A stretch of DNA of 64,000 nt from Fomes fomentarius (Eukaryota > Basidiomycota > Agaricomycetes > Polyporales > Polyporaceae). Numbering within the stretch: position 1 is the first letter of the stretch; each line of letters opens with the position of its first letter. The DNA is taken from the NCBI GenBank assembly GCA_022606135.1, contig JABYQN010000007.1, positions 558,001-622,000 on the forward strand, given 5' to 3'. Position numbers and translations under genes: made by a program. Under the pieces are notes generated by a model, which was not told the DNA's origin, made no database searches, and saw only the letters and a program-made list of their open reading frames with translations. Positions 1 to 11,373 of the stretch are shown here, one piece after another.

Positions 1-1084
1 TCGTCAAAGTCGTTAGCTCTCTTGGGGCATTCGCACTCAAAACGTGGCAATGCACAAGCAGCGCTTACAGCCAGCTTCGCGGGTTGGGTCCGATATCACT
101 GTACTTGAAGTGGGGCGGTGTCTGGGTGTGCGCATTTGAGATTTTAAAACCCTCCTCGGGATTTCGTCAGTCGGGTAACCCACTATTTGCCTCGAGGGCG
201 GCTGGAAATTGTAATATAGGCTCGACCTCCAGTATCGCCTGTTGACATGCGTTAAGCCATGAACTGGTCGTCGCGCTTCTATCTATCAAAGTTACACCGA
301 CTCGGAGCGAGAGCGAGCCGATGTGGTCACTCTGACAGCCGGCGGTATGGTGTCTCGGACTTGGCACAAAGGCGACGATCCTAAAGCAGTGAAGCTCTCC
401 TAGAGTGGCCACCACTGGGATCAACTGCTCCTGCTTTCTAAAACCTAAGGGGGCTGCTCATCTTCCGGCGAAAGATAGAGAACGGAGGTTACCGCAGTGA
501 CGATATGATGGTTACAGGGGCGGCCCCCTCTGAGGCTGCGTGTCACGAAGATAATCGTGGTTGAACGGCACAGATCCGATGCGCGGATGCTATACTACTG
601 ACTACTGCCACAGGGCAATCCTGGAACCATAGCAGCAGGATACCCTCGAAATCCGCCCACCACATTCTACGTTGCATATAAGATTGTGGGATATGGAAAT
701 TCGACTACTACCTCGGTTCAATCTTTGGCGCATTTCCAATGGGTTGTGTCTCGCGCTGATATGTCTGTGTGTCATGATGGGGCTATGATGTGGATGGTAG
801 ATCTTGACGGCACCGCCAGCGGGTTCCGTACTTTCAAATATCTATGTATCGTTGCTTGCTACTTTACCAATTGCCAGTGATCACGACACAAGGAATGTTC
901 CGCTTATGGAGGCGTTATATATGAGGGGCAAGTTGAGATGGAGCACCCCATTCAAGTTTCCAGCTGTCCTTTACATACTTCCAGCTCCTTTCCCCTCTTG
1001 GGAGTCTATTCTACTGCTTTCCTCCCTCGAACAACTTTAACTTGTTCCCTGTTTAACTCTTCTCTGGGTCGAGTGTCTCTCAGA
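1..1084. other. No gene recognised, left edge
   Basis: I find no conserved protein, tRNA or repeat here. Open frames on both strands are short and have no recognisable motif or splice pattern. The right end is pyrimidine-rich and is probably the 5' leader of the small gene starting at 1085. Confidence 0.5.
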
Positions 1085-1431
1085 ATGGACGGAAAGGCGT
1101 ACCAAGCAAATCGTGAGTAGTCGGTCCTACACCGTGTCTTAATCTCTCGCGGCTGCCGTGTGCCGTCACCAACTTGAACTGGTCTTGTACTGACAGTGGC
1201 ATCTGTAGTCATGGACCAGTGTGCCGCTGGTAACCACGACGCGACGAAGAAGTACGGCATCTGCGGTATCCTCTGTGCCATCTTCCTCTTCCCGTGCGGC
1301 CTGATTTGTCTATGGTATGTATTGCAAGCATCTATTGATAACCTTATCAGACGGCACCACTCACTGACAACTCTTCTGTATTCAGCACCGATTCTGAAAA
1401 GCGCTGTGTGCGTTGCGGAGTAAAGTGCTGA
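1085..1431 (+). CDS. Small cysteine-rich membrane protein, BRI3-like
   Basis: Three exons (1085-1112, 1209-1314, 1386-1431) give a 59-residue protein. A Cys near the N-terminal side (MDQCAAGNHD) is followed by one hydrophobic helix (GICGILCAIFLFPCGLICLC) and a C-terminal CVRCG motif. This Cys / glycine-rich membrane segment with FPxG / C-x-x-C layout is that of brain protein I3 (BRI3)-like small proteins of endomembranes. The junctions are phase 1 and phase 2 and the exons sum to 180 bases including the stop. The second acceptor could lie 12 bases earlier in the same frame. The molecular function of this family is poorly known, and the assignment rests on the motif layout alone. Confidence 0.6.
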
Positions 1432-1756
1432 TTGCGATTCGCCACCTCGTTTCGTCTCTGCCGGTGCACCGATCCCGCGTTAGTGGCCACTCAGCGTCCA
1501 AGCCAATTAGCACTGGATTGTATCGTTTCCATTGAAAATCATTTCTCGCGGGAGTTGTTGGACTCCGTAGTTCGAAATGGTCGAGTTTGCAAAGAGTAAC
1601 ACGTGTGGGCCGGCGTAATTGGGCTCGTGGCACTGCTATAGTCGAGCGCCTTGAATTGATTGGATAAACTACAGGTTGCACGAAATCAGACCTTTGAGTT
1701 GAGTCTACCTATAGCCTCGTTCAGCTTCTCTTCCCGTTGCAATTTCAACGCTTACC

Positions 1757-4266
1757 TTAGTAGGTGATCTTGAACACCCAAACGAACTCGTCTGCATCCG
1801 CAACTTCCTTGCTCACCTCCAACACCACGCCCCTACCATTCCCCTTCCAGCTCGGCACGACCGCCCCCGCCATATACCCGCCTACGATAGTAACCTTATC
1901 TCCCTGGACCCACGGCACCGGGCTCTCGATCACCAACCTTCCCTCTGGTCTGTCCAACACCAGCACATAGAACGCGTCCTCCGACGTCATGAACCTCAGA
2001 CTTTCCCCCTCCTGCGGCGTGACTCCCCAGAACCTGGTCCCAAACACCGCTTCCGCATGACTCTTGATCCACATGCCCGCCTCCCTCAGATTCTTCTGCT
2101 CGACCTCCAATATCGTCCCGTTCGCCATGGGGCCGACGTCTAGCAAGAAGTTCCCGTTCTTGCTGACGATGTCAACCAGGCTGGTGACGATAGCGGAGGC
2201 GTTCATGTAGGCGGCAGAAGGGGTGGCGCGGTTGTAGCCGTAGCTGAATGGGTCCATGCCGAGGTTGCTCTCCCACTTGCGCGCCTGCACGCCCGCGTAC
2301 CGCGCGTATTCGGGCGTATCGAAGTCGCCGGGCAGTCCGCACCGCGCGTTCATGGTGACTTGGCGGTTGCGCGATGCTGCGGCGTTGTACCAGGATGACG
2401 CCCATTCCGCTGTCATGTTGGGGCCGCCGATGTCGCACCTAAGGAGAGCGATCAGTGAGGTGCCACAGAAGAGAAATCCACTCGGTGCTCCATGCTCACC
2501 ACAGGATCTCGATGCCCATATCCGCAAGTGTATTCATCTCGGGTGTGATAACGTCCGTGATGAAGTCCTCGACGGGCACGTAGCCAGTATAGGACAGCGT
2601 CTCGTTCGTGAACGGATTCGTCGCATTGCCACCGGGCCACTGGTCGAAGCCATACTTCGCATAGTCCGGATGGAACCACTCGGGGAGAGAGAAGTAGACG
2701 CCCTTGTGCAAGTGTGGCTGGTACCTCTCAGCAGCGTCGAACAGCTCCTGCAGGAGGTTACGATGCGGCGGCAGCGCGACAGACGTGCGCTGTGACACGT
2801 TCGCCGGCAGGTCGAAAATGGCGTACCCGTCGTGGTGCTTGCTGACCTGTACGAAGTAGTTCGCGCCCGCGTCCGCGAACAGGTCCACCCACGCCTTCGG
2901 GTCAAACGCACTGGCGGTAAAGTTCTGGATGAAGTCGTCGTAGACAACGTCAGGTCCGTACGTTGCGAGATGGCGCTCGTAGGTCCCGACGCTGGTCCCG
3001 GGGCCTTTGTTCAGGTCCCACCAGTACCACTCTGCGTAGCTCTCGTTCTTCCCGACGTTTCCCCAGCCCGGCACGGAGTAAACGCCCCAGTGGATGAAGA
3101 TGCCATACTTGGCGTCGTTGTACCAGCTCGGCGCTTCGTGGGAGTAAATGGAGTCGTACGTCGACTCGTATTGAGCGATGCCGAAGGTGGCATTGAATGT
3201 GTATTGTGAGGTCGGAATGGCAGTGCCGGCGATGTATACGGTAGCGTTGCCGCTGGTACCAGGTTCGACGCCAGGTTTGTTGACAACACCGATCTCCACG
3301 ACTACTTGGTCCCCGTTCCTCAGCCTTCTGACTGTTGCCTTCTTGATCGTCTCAACTCCTGGCGACTCGATCCACACGGTGACGGAGTGGCTGCGTAGAA
3401 CAAACTCAGATCCGACGTTATCGATGGTGACCTCGAAGATCTGCGTTTTGTTCGAGCCTTCGAGCCACTTCTGAGTAGCTCGTGCGTACTGAACGACCAG
3501 CCGCGGCCTTGCCAAAAGATCGGTAGCAAGCGGTGCTGGCAAGAGCGAGAGCGCGAAGATATGCAGCCGGTTCCCAACCGCACCACCTCCTGGCGCCGTA
3601 CTCGATCCACCGGTCACGTTCGGAAGAGTCAACGCTGTCAGCTCTTTGGTTGAATCAAGCCAGCCGATAGCCTGGAAGATATTCGTGCGGTTGTAGTCCA
3701 CAGTCGTGTTGGTGAAGCGATAAGGAAGCACGATGTCGCCGCCGGCAGGGTAAGGCCAGTTCCACCACGCGGGCACGAGGATGGCGTCCGAGCTCTGACT
3801 TCCGTCTGCATACGAGGCGTTGATAGTGCTTGACGCGATGCTGGACTCGCTCGCGGCAAGGATTGCGACGCTGAGGTACTTGCCGTGCGGAACTGGGATG
3901 TGCTGGCCAACAGCGATGAGATTATCGTTGCCCGCTGCTCGATACTCCGGGAACGAGTAGTTGAAGCCGGAATAGACGAACGTCGATGGCGGGATCGATT
4001 GTGCAGGATACGAGCCTATGTTTGGTTGAGTTGAATGACGTATATCTGGACATGGACGATGACTTACCACCCGCTCCATCGAAATTGGCTTCATTTGGTG
4101 TCATGCCAAACGCACGGTTGTCGTAAAGCGCGCTAATATCCACAGGGAAAGACGGCAGCTGTCCACCGAGTGGCTGAAATGCATTTTGAGGCATAAAAAG
4201 TGCTTGAGCTGACGATAGCGGGATGAATGACAGCCATATTGACGACAGAACTGCGATGAGCATCAT
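1757..4266 (-). CDS. Secreted alpha-L-fucosidase, GH29
   Basis: Exons 4068-4266, 2500-4015 and 1757-2438 (minus) encode 798 residues. The start gives a clear signal peptide (MMLIAVLSSIWLSF followed by a small-residue cleavage region), so the enzyme should be secreted. Residues of about 20-310 form an Asn/Ser-rich beta-type N-terminal region. The GH29 catalytic barrel follows, with KYGIFIHWGVYSVPGW, AEWYWWD, the paired histidines of SKHHDGYAIFD and the WCDIGG motif. The Asp of that motif (about residue 574) is the family nucleophile. Intron 2 falls inside the Trp codon just before it. The C-terminal part is a typical beta-sandwich. Many N-x-S/T sites fit secretion. The family removes alpha-linked L-fucose from glycans. 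It is longer than bacterial GH29 enzymes because of the N-terminal region. No disruption was seen. Confidence 0.9.
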
Positions 4267-4699
4267 CGTGTTGTATCTGAGGGTTTGTCAATGCAGGGTA
4301 GAGACGGACAGCGGATATACTACCTGGGTGGCGGAGCGGCGGCGAACCGCGGGCAGATGTTCTGAATGCACATTACGTTGTATCGCAACTTCGATCTTCT
4401 TATGACCCTATGAGGATGTAAGAACGGGCCGCTCCTCCTCCTCCTTCTCTACATCACTCATGCTGTCGCTGATAGTCAGGTGGCCTTCGCGTCACCACCG
4501 TCAGACCACACATGACTACGCGACCGGGACCCCACCCGGGATGCCGGCTTGAACTCGATGTTCTTGCCGTAGTCGACGGCCCTGCAGCCTGCCTGACCTT
4601 CCGGAATTTCCGCACAGCCATGTCGACTATGCACCACCTCTGATAATCTGCATCTCCTGCCAGTAGAAGATCTAAATCGTCCTCGTCGTTGAAGTCCGC
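4267..4699. other. Spacer between the fucosidase start and the decayed F-box copy
   Basis: This stretch holds the fucosidase upstream region. It also probably holds the 3' remnant of the neighbouring F-box-like relic, which I could not align with confidence. Confidence 0.4.
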
Positions 4700-5620
4700 C
4701 CACTTGCAGTCGACCATCACCCGAGGGGAATGACTCCGAAAGGACCACTGTGACTGCAACGGAATCGGCGATCTTCAAGTATCCCCCTTGATACCCAGCA
4801 GTTTATCAAGTACCGCGCGTCGGGCCCCGCGACGATGCGTATGTGGCCTTTGAGTGAGACCTCTGCGGCCAGTGTTATGCGAACGACGGTCGCCCAGTGC
4901 GAATGCGGCTTGCGCAAGGGCTGGTGACATTGAGTTCGAGCTTCCTGACACGCGGCCATGCACTTACCATGTCAGACAAGAGGTCATCGGTGATTACCAT
5001 AGGGTGACGGATGTCGATCTAGATCACAAACAGATATTCCAGCACAAGAAGCAGCTTGAATATTTCGGCAGTGAGGGTGTCGCAGTGCGGAGCCCAACAG
5101 GTTCAGTAGCTGGAAGAGTGTTCTGACATGGTGGACTGTGGCCTGCCCCGGTTTGCTGGCGTAAGCCGAAATTCGAACGGTGGTGATGATGGACGAATGG
5201 GGACTGCGGCAAGTTGAATGCATGTGTGGAGGTCGTCTCGGTTAGATAAGTGCAGTTCGAGGAGGCGAACGAATCGTTTCGTGGTCTTCCTGTAGCCCGT
5301 GAGTTTGTGATTGCGATTGCCAGCGCACTTTACCAGAGCGGCGTAATGGAGCAGTCGCGTATAGTCACCAGGAACCTGCTCAAGCGCTGAATGACCGCGT
5401 GTGATCATAGGCTTGCTGTTGTCGAAGAGACAGGCAGACTCACAAGTACGTCAATACTGTCCCCACTATTCCCGCTTGTCGTGGACCATGCTAGCAAGAG
5501 GATGAGTGAAGAGAGGTTGCTCCAAAGCAAGTCAAGTCCAAGGCATGAGACTGGGAGAGCCTCTTGCACGTCGTTGAGAGAGCAACGCCGGTCCTAGTTT
5601 GTAATTGATACTACAAGGAG
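4700..5620 (-). pseudogene. Decayed F-box/LRR paralog
   Basis: On the minus strand the pieces resemble the three intact F-box genes of this window but lie in different frames. Around 5330-5390 VPGDYTRLLHYAALV matches VRDIEPGDYARFLTYAPRV, which begins exon 2 of the gene at 55431-57249. Around 4960-5040 DDLLSDMVSAWPRVRKLEL matches the repeated AWPELTVLELG-type strand of the other copies. An in-frame TAG lies just upstream of that second piece, and stops follow it. A CKRLSQ-like F-box segment near 5530-5600 is in yet another frame. I infer a pseudogene of the same family. The outer limits are approximate and no promoter or start was identified. Confidence 0.55.
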
Positions 5621-6016
5621 TCTACGACAAGGTAGAAGGACACGGCCAAACGACACGCGTGAACAACTACGTGCTGTTCGTACGAGAGGAATTTCAATAT
5701 ACCTTGGAATTACGCTGTTGCAACAAGTTCAAGACCAAGTTGCGGCAACTGTGCCAGTGCCAGACAATCATATCGTTCATGTGACCGTAAGGAATTCGAA
5801 GTAGATCCCATCAGAGCGATAAGCTCCCTTCAGCTTGTCTCCTTCCCCAGTCCGACTTTGCGAGCATCCTTGCCTCTTTCTCTCTGCGACGTTCTTTCCG
5901 CAACATTGACCGGTACCCTAAATTCCCGATACAGAACCTCTCGCGCTGGTTCCTTGCGCTTGCCTTACGGGGCTGATAGCATTCAAGATACTTGACTCAG
6001 CAATTCATGAATAAAG
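5621..6016. other. Probable promoter and leader of the MFS gene
   Basis: No gene is seen. The last 150 bases are pyrimidine-rich, as expected upstream of a fungal start codon. Confidence 0.4.
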
Positions 6017-8666
6017 ATGTCGTCGGTCAATCCACGCGCCTCTGGTCTCTGGTCGTCTTCTCGCATGAGCTACATCTCGGTCGCGTCGTCCTACGATGAT
6101 GAGGATGGGGAGGAACTGGACATCGAGGGCTTGGGCTTGGAGACGTCCGACGAGCTGGACAGGAGGACTCCGCTGGACAGGACCATTGACCGCATCGGCA
6201 TGGGTGAGTAACTCTCGCACGTCTTGTCGAGATTGCCATCCAGAGCCCTGACGTCCTGCCCAAGGGAGCTACCAATGGACTCTCTTGTGTCTCTGCGGCT
6301 TCGGTGAGTCTATGTTGGCAAGCTTGTGTCACCAAATTAAGTCGTCTTGTGATGTTAGGCTGGCTTGCGGATAATGTATGTGTGCATGCCTATTGTGAAC
6401 AACCTGTTTGACCGATCAAACAGATGTGGATCCAAGCAGTAGCCATTATCCTTCCCAGAGTGCAGCAGCACTTCTCTGGTGAGTGCAAACACGGCGCACC
6501 GCATACATCCTGTCGCCGCATCTAGGGATTGGCGGTGGTCACTTGGCTGTACCATATTGTGCCGTACTCACCAATCCATGCGGCTTGGTTGGCACAGTGA
6601 GCGATAGATACATCGGCACGCTTTCATCATCTATGTTTGCGGGTATGATGTTCGGAGCAGTGGGGTGGGGAACATGTACGTTAGTTTTGCCTATATTTTC
6701 CCTGCCTATAGTTGACACTCTCGTGCGCCAGGCTCCGATCTCATGGGACGGACTACGGCCTTCAACGCAACTCTCTTCCTGACGTCCCTCTTTGGAGTCT
6801 TCGCCTCTTTTGCCAACACCTTCGTCTGGCTCTGTTTGGCTCTATTCTTCCTCGGAAGCGCTGTCGGGGTACGTTCTGCCCAACCTAGGGGGAATTGATA
6901 CTCAACGCAACCGCAGGGATCTATGCCGACCGACGGTACTCTCCTTCTTGAGCACATGCCGAACGGGAAACAGTATCTCGTGACGGCATTGTCTGTCTTC
7001 TTTTCCTTCGGCGCTGTCCTGGCTGCGGTCATCGGTTTGCTTCTGATCCCAAGCCATTCATGTCCACCACCACCAGCAACCTGCGACGTTGCGACTCAGA
7101 ATGCGGGCTGGAAGTATCTTCTAACCACTCTGGGCTTGATTGTAAGTATCACTCCCCCAACGTTTGCTACCGCACTAATGCATATGTAGACCCTCACTAT
7201 GTTCATCGCACGCATTGTGTTCTTCAGACTGCACGAATCACCCAGATATCTCGTCCACGCGGGAAGGCCGCAGGAAGCGATCGAATCCTTGCAGCTGATT
7301 TCCAAATTTAACGGCGAGGACCTCGACCTCGACCTCGAAGATATCGACGACACTGTACAGCCGCCACCAGCCTTAGCGGGCAGTTCTCCTCCAGCTTCAG
7401 GCCAATCTGCGACGCAGAAGAACACAAGCACCTCCGAAACACTCCGTGACTCTCCTACGAGTGCTTCCAACTATAGTGCCATCGGACAACCGGACGTGAC
7501 GCTAGCTTCGCATTCATTCGGCACCCCCTTGCCACCGAGTGTATCTACGCTCTCCAATGATGCAGCTCAGGCCACCCCGCTGAGTGAAGAAGGCCCAGCC
7601 GAGGCACCTTTACGCCCCACACCAAGACCGAGGATGGCATCGGGCAGTAGTCGTCGGATGTCCCGCCGTAGGTCGACTGCATCGGAGTATATCGAAAACA
7701 AGAGTGGTCCGGTGTGCAGGATGCTTCCGAGATGGATGCGCCGTTCCGCGCTAGCTTGGATTGACCGCGTTGCGATGGTGCTTTCCCCTGAATGGTTTCG
7801 AACGACTGTGCTCGTGTGGGCAGCGTGGTGTTCGATGTCGTTAGGTGCGTGTGGCTTCCCGCTCACGAGAAAGGATTGTTTGTGCTGATACCACGAGCCA
7901 GCGTACACAATGTTCAACGTTTATCTGCCGAAGCTGCTGGAGACCCGGTCGTCAACACGCGACACAGGAGAGCCGAAGTCGCTTGAAGATAGTTTGTGGG
8001 ACGTTGTGATATACTCCCTCGGAGGATGTCCGGGAGCGATTGTAAGTTGTGACCGCCGTACTCTATGATTATCTCTAACTGTGCCGTCGCAGCTAGGAGC
8101 ATGGCTCATCGAATCTCCGCTGGGGCGACGGTGGTCCCTTGCAGGAAGCACGTTTTTCACTGCCTTCTTCTGTTGGATCTTTGCCATTGCCGAACATCCC
8201 TGGCTTGTGCGTGGGAGCACTATAGGTATCAGTCTGAGTGCAACCGTGAGTTGAAGCTAATATATTGTGGAAACTGGGCTGACCTGTATCCAGGCGATGT
8301 GGGCGGTGTTGTACGGATGGACCCCAGAGATCTTCGGCACGAAGGGTAAGTTGTCCTCTATCCTCTCATAACAGCCCTAGTGTTCTAAACGCGCTGGGGT
8401 AGTTCGTGGAACCGCGTGTGGAATCGCTTCTGCATTGTCTCGGATGTACGTATCCCCATTCTCTCGCTGTCTCGATCGTCCTTGGTTAACTGTATATGTG
8501 CAGTGGTGGCATGATTGCACCCATCCTCGGTGGCACGCTCTTGATGATAGACCACTCGTTCCCTGTATACGCGAGCATTGGCATCTTCATTGTAGCGGGC
8601 GTGTGCGTACTGCTACTCGATGAGGACGAGGGAAAGCGGGGAGGTGCACGGACTTTCGCACACTGA
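6017..8666 (+). CDS. MFS transporter, SVOP/sugar-porter-like
   Basis: I can join 13 short exons from ATG 6017 to TGA 8664-8666. An acidic, Ser-rich N-terminal tail comes first, then MGSYQWTLLCLCGFG and GWLADNMWIQ, which matches the first helix and DN-type loop of SVOP-like major facilitator proteins. The exon at about 6597-6675 carries SDRYIGTLSSSMFAGMMFG. The next carries the SDLMGRTTAF loop between helices 2 and 3, the typical MFS G-x-x-x-D/G-R signature region. RIVFFRLHESPRYL is the sugar-porter-like exit of helix 6. A long hydrophilic central loop of about 150 Ser/Pro-rich residues follows (7300-7750). The C-terminal half has SLGGCPGAI, SPLGRRWSL, GWTPEIFGTK and RGTACGIASALSR. It should sit in the plasma or an internal membrane with 12 helices. 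The substrate cannot be read from sequence. Confidence 0.85.
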
Positions 8667-8916
8667 TGATGTAACGACTAGATCGACCGCCGTAGTGTAC
8701 CTCGGACTTGAACTTTCTTGGAACCGACTCATAGTGTACATAGCAACTCTTATTCACTGTCAGATACGTTAAGACCTCTGAACTCACACCATACTTAGTA
8801 TAACACAAAGCTTGACTGTCCGCCACGTGAAGCTGCCTGATTGAAGGGCGCGACGCCACTGCCAAGTGCTCGCCCAATCTTGCCGACGTATATCTTTGTT
8901 TCGGACATTCATCTCC

Positions 8917-10782
8917 ATGCACGACGCAGGACCATTATCCTTGGAATGCCTACCAGCTGAAGTTTTACGCGGAGTATGTGACCTACTCATACAATCCCAC
9001 AAGGACGCGGAGGACGCGGATAACTTGGGCTTGAACGTGGGCGCCACTGGGCCGAGGTATTATGCGGGACTCACAGGTGTCATCTCGCTCGCAAGGACAT
9101 CGCGAAAGCTTCACGAATACGCTGTCGATGCCATATGGAACACGCTGCCGGGATATGGGTTTCTGGTGTACACGTTGCCGCAAGACGCGTGGTTTGCGGA
9201 TGTCAAGCCCTCGCAGTGGACATGGGAGAGCCCCGAGACACACTTGGTGCGTCTTTTCCATGACTCTGAAAAACGGACGAGTTCTGACTTTCTGTAGTCT
9301 GTGCTTCGTCCGCTGGTGGATGCAGACTTCGTGCGGCTCAAGCATTACGCCTATCGCATCAAGCGTATCCTCATTGATGATGACTGCCAACAGTTTCCCT
9401 CAGGCCGCATACGTCGCACCGTTTTTGACACCTCAATCTTGGAACAATTCGCAAACCATCTCGGCACACGCCCCCTCCTCCGTGACCTTGGTGTCCTGCA
9501 CATCTCCCCAGAAAAGGTGCATCTACCCACGTTCTATCGCGCGCTACCCATCTTCTTTGGGCCTCGAGTTCGGAAAATATGTGTCCACTCTCACAACCCA
9601 CGAAAGAGGGCGAACGAAGCTCTAGACGACTTCGATGCGATGATGCAGAAGTTGGTCCAGGTCGCGCCCGGGCTGCTCCACTTCAGCTTCCATTCGTACC
9701 CTTGGTATGTCCGGATGGCCAATGCGATCTCGACTGCCATATGCCGGTTCGATCACTTGCTGAGTGTCCATACCGATCCCGTCCCCATATCCCCGGAGGC
9801 CCTTCTCCACCTGGCAAGGCTTCCCGCTCTCAGGATCATCGATGTGAAACTCAATGAAAAACAAGACGACCAGACCCTCGCACTCTTCCGCGACACCCAG
9901 GAGAACTTCTTCTCTAATCTTCGTATCATTCGTCTCGTTCATCAGGTCGCCATGCCCATCCTTACCACAGTCCTCCGCTCCGTGCGATCGAAGTATGTCA
10001 CGGCCATCCACATCGAGGTAAACAACTTCGACGTGCCCGTTCTGGACATCAAGGACGCGATCAGCGCGATCGGGAGCCGCAAAGGTAGACACCGCATCAA
10101 GACTCTCAGACTCAAAGCTATGACGGTCCAGCGCTCGGACACGGACCCCATGCTTGACGGCGAAGTGATCCAGCCGCTCTACAAGCTCTGCAACCTGATG
10201 GACCTCAATCTCGAGATGAGAGGCCCATTTGAGGTGAGCGACGACGATCTGGCGGCCATGGCGAGGGCGTGGCCCGACATTACGACGCTCGAGCTCGGTT
10301 GCGGGTCGCGTTACTACACTGCACTGGAGAAATACGTCGCGACGTTCTCCGGCCTGATGACGCTCGCACGACGGTGTCCGAAGCTCGAGACCATGCGTGT
10401 CCCTCTCGATCCCGACTTGGAGCGCGTTCCCATCTTCCGACCTGCCCTTGGGGCCGAACACAGCGGCGCGATGCAAGTACTCAACGTCGGACAGTCGAAG
10501 ATCGAGGATCCCGTCGGTGTCGCGTCCATCCTGTCGGATATCTTCCCGGGACTGGTCGAAATCGAGCACGACTGGCCGCACGAAGAGAGTGCGTGGGAGG
10601 ACGAGGAGAATGAGATCACTGGGGAAGAGCGGGAGCGCATTTTGGCCGAGGCGGTGTATACGAACCGCTGGCAGGACGTGGCGTCGACCCTGCTGCCCAA
10701 GTTTGTTCGCGTGCGGGAGCAGGAGCGGAACTGGGCGCGGGCGAATGGGCGTAAGGTCGCAGCTGCGTCGGACATTACCTAG
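8917..10782 (+). CDS. F-box/LRR-like protein (intact copy 1)
   Basis: Two exons (8917-9246 and 9298-10782) joined in phase 0 give 604 residues. The N-terminal SLECLPAEVLRGVCDLL is an F-box start, followed by SLARTSRKLHEYAVDAIWNT, the second F-box helix region. The rest is a run of leucine-rich-repeat-like units, for example MARAWPDITTLELG and CPKLETMRVPLD. The C-terminus has a conserved LLPKFVRVREQERNW segment found in the two other intact copies. By family knowledge such proteins are candidate substrate adaptors for SCF ubiquitin ligases. No target can be inferred. I chose the Met just before the F-box; an upstream start is possible. The intron position is the same as in the paralogs at 23764 and 55431. 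Confidence 0.8.
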
Positions 10783-11373
10783 ATTTGAAACGTCTGCAGG
10801 CTCGTGAGCGTATGCCATGCGACACGTCCGTTCTATTGTATGTACAGCAATGTAGTCTTGGGTAGACATGGATACAAGATAGTGATGGTGACAGTCTCAA
10901 TGCTGGTATGGTATTACCGGTGTCCGAAGCCGTTACGAATGGTGCGACATATACCCTAGTCGCGCTTCTGCTTCCGCACCAATGCGAAATGCTGGAGCAA
11001 AGTCGCGACGTTCTCCCACATCATCCAGGGCTCTTCCTGCCTCGTAATAATAAATCACGAGTTGTGCACCTTGCGCAAGCGCGGAGATGCATCTACTTGA
11101 CAGGAATCCCTCGGTGGCGACCGAGGTCGTGTAGCTCGGACCATAACCGACGTAGAGCGTCGTCAGCGAAAGAGCTACCGGGCGGGTTGCGTGCTGAGAT
11201 TGCCCGAAAGCCAGCGGAGCCTGAGGAGCAATCCGTTGCAGGTGCTGGAGTGCTCGTCCAAGTTCGCTCGACCTGGTCTCAGACGAAGCCTCGAAGCACA
11301 GGGAGACGTCCTGGACCTCTTACCTGAGGAACACATTCATGCACCGAATCCGTCATTGACCTCAAAAAACAAG
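10783..11373. other. Tail-to-tail spacer
   Basis: The convergent 3' ends of the F-box gene and the SET gene meet here. I see no gene or repeat. Open frames in this stretch have no recognisable motif. Confidence 0.5.

Noticed and set aside
5103..5408. A single 101-residue minus-strand gene
   Set aside because: Its start matches the beginning of exon 2 of the F-box genes and it is followed by frame breaks, so it is treated as part of a pseudogene.
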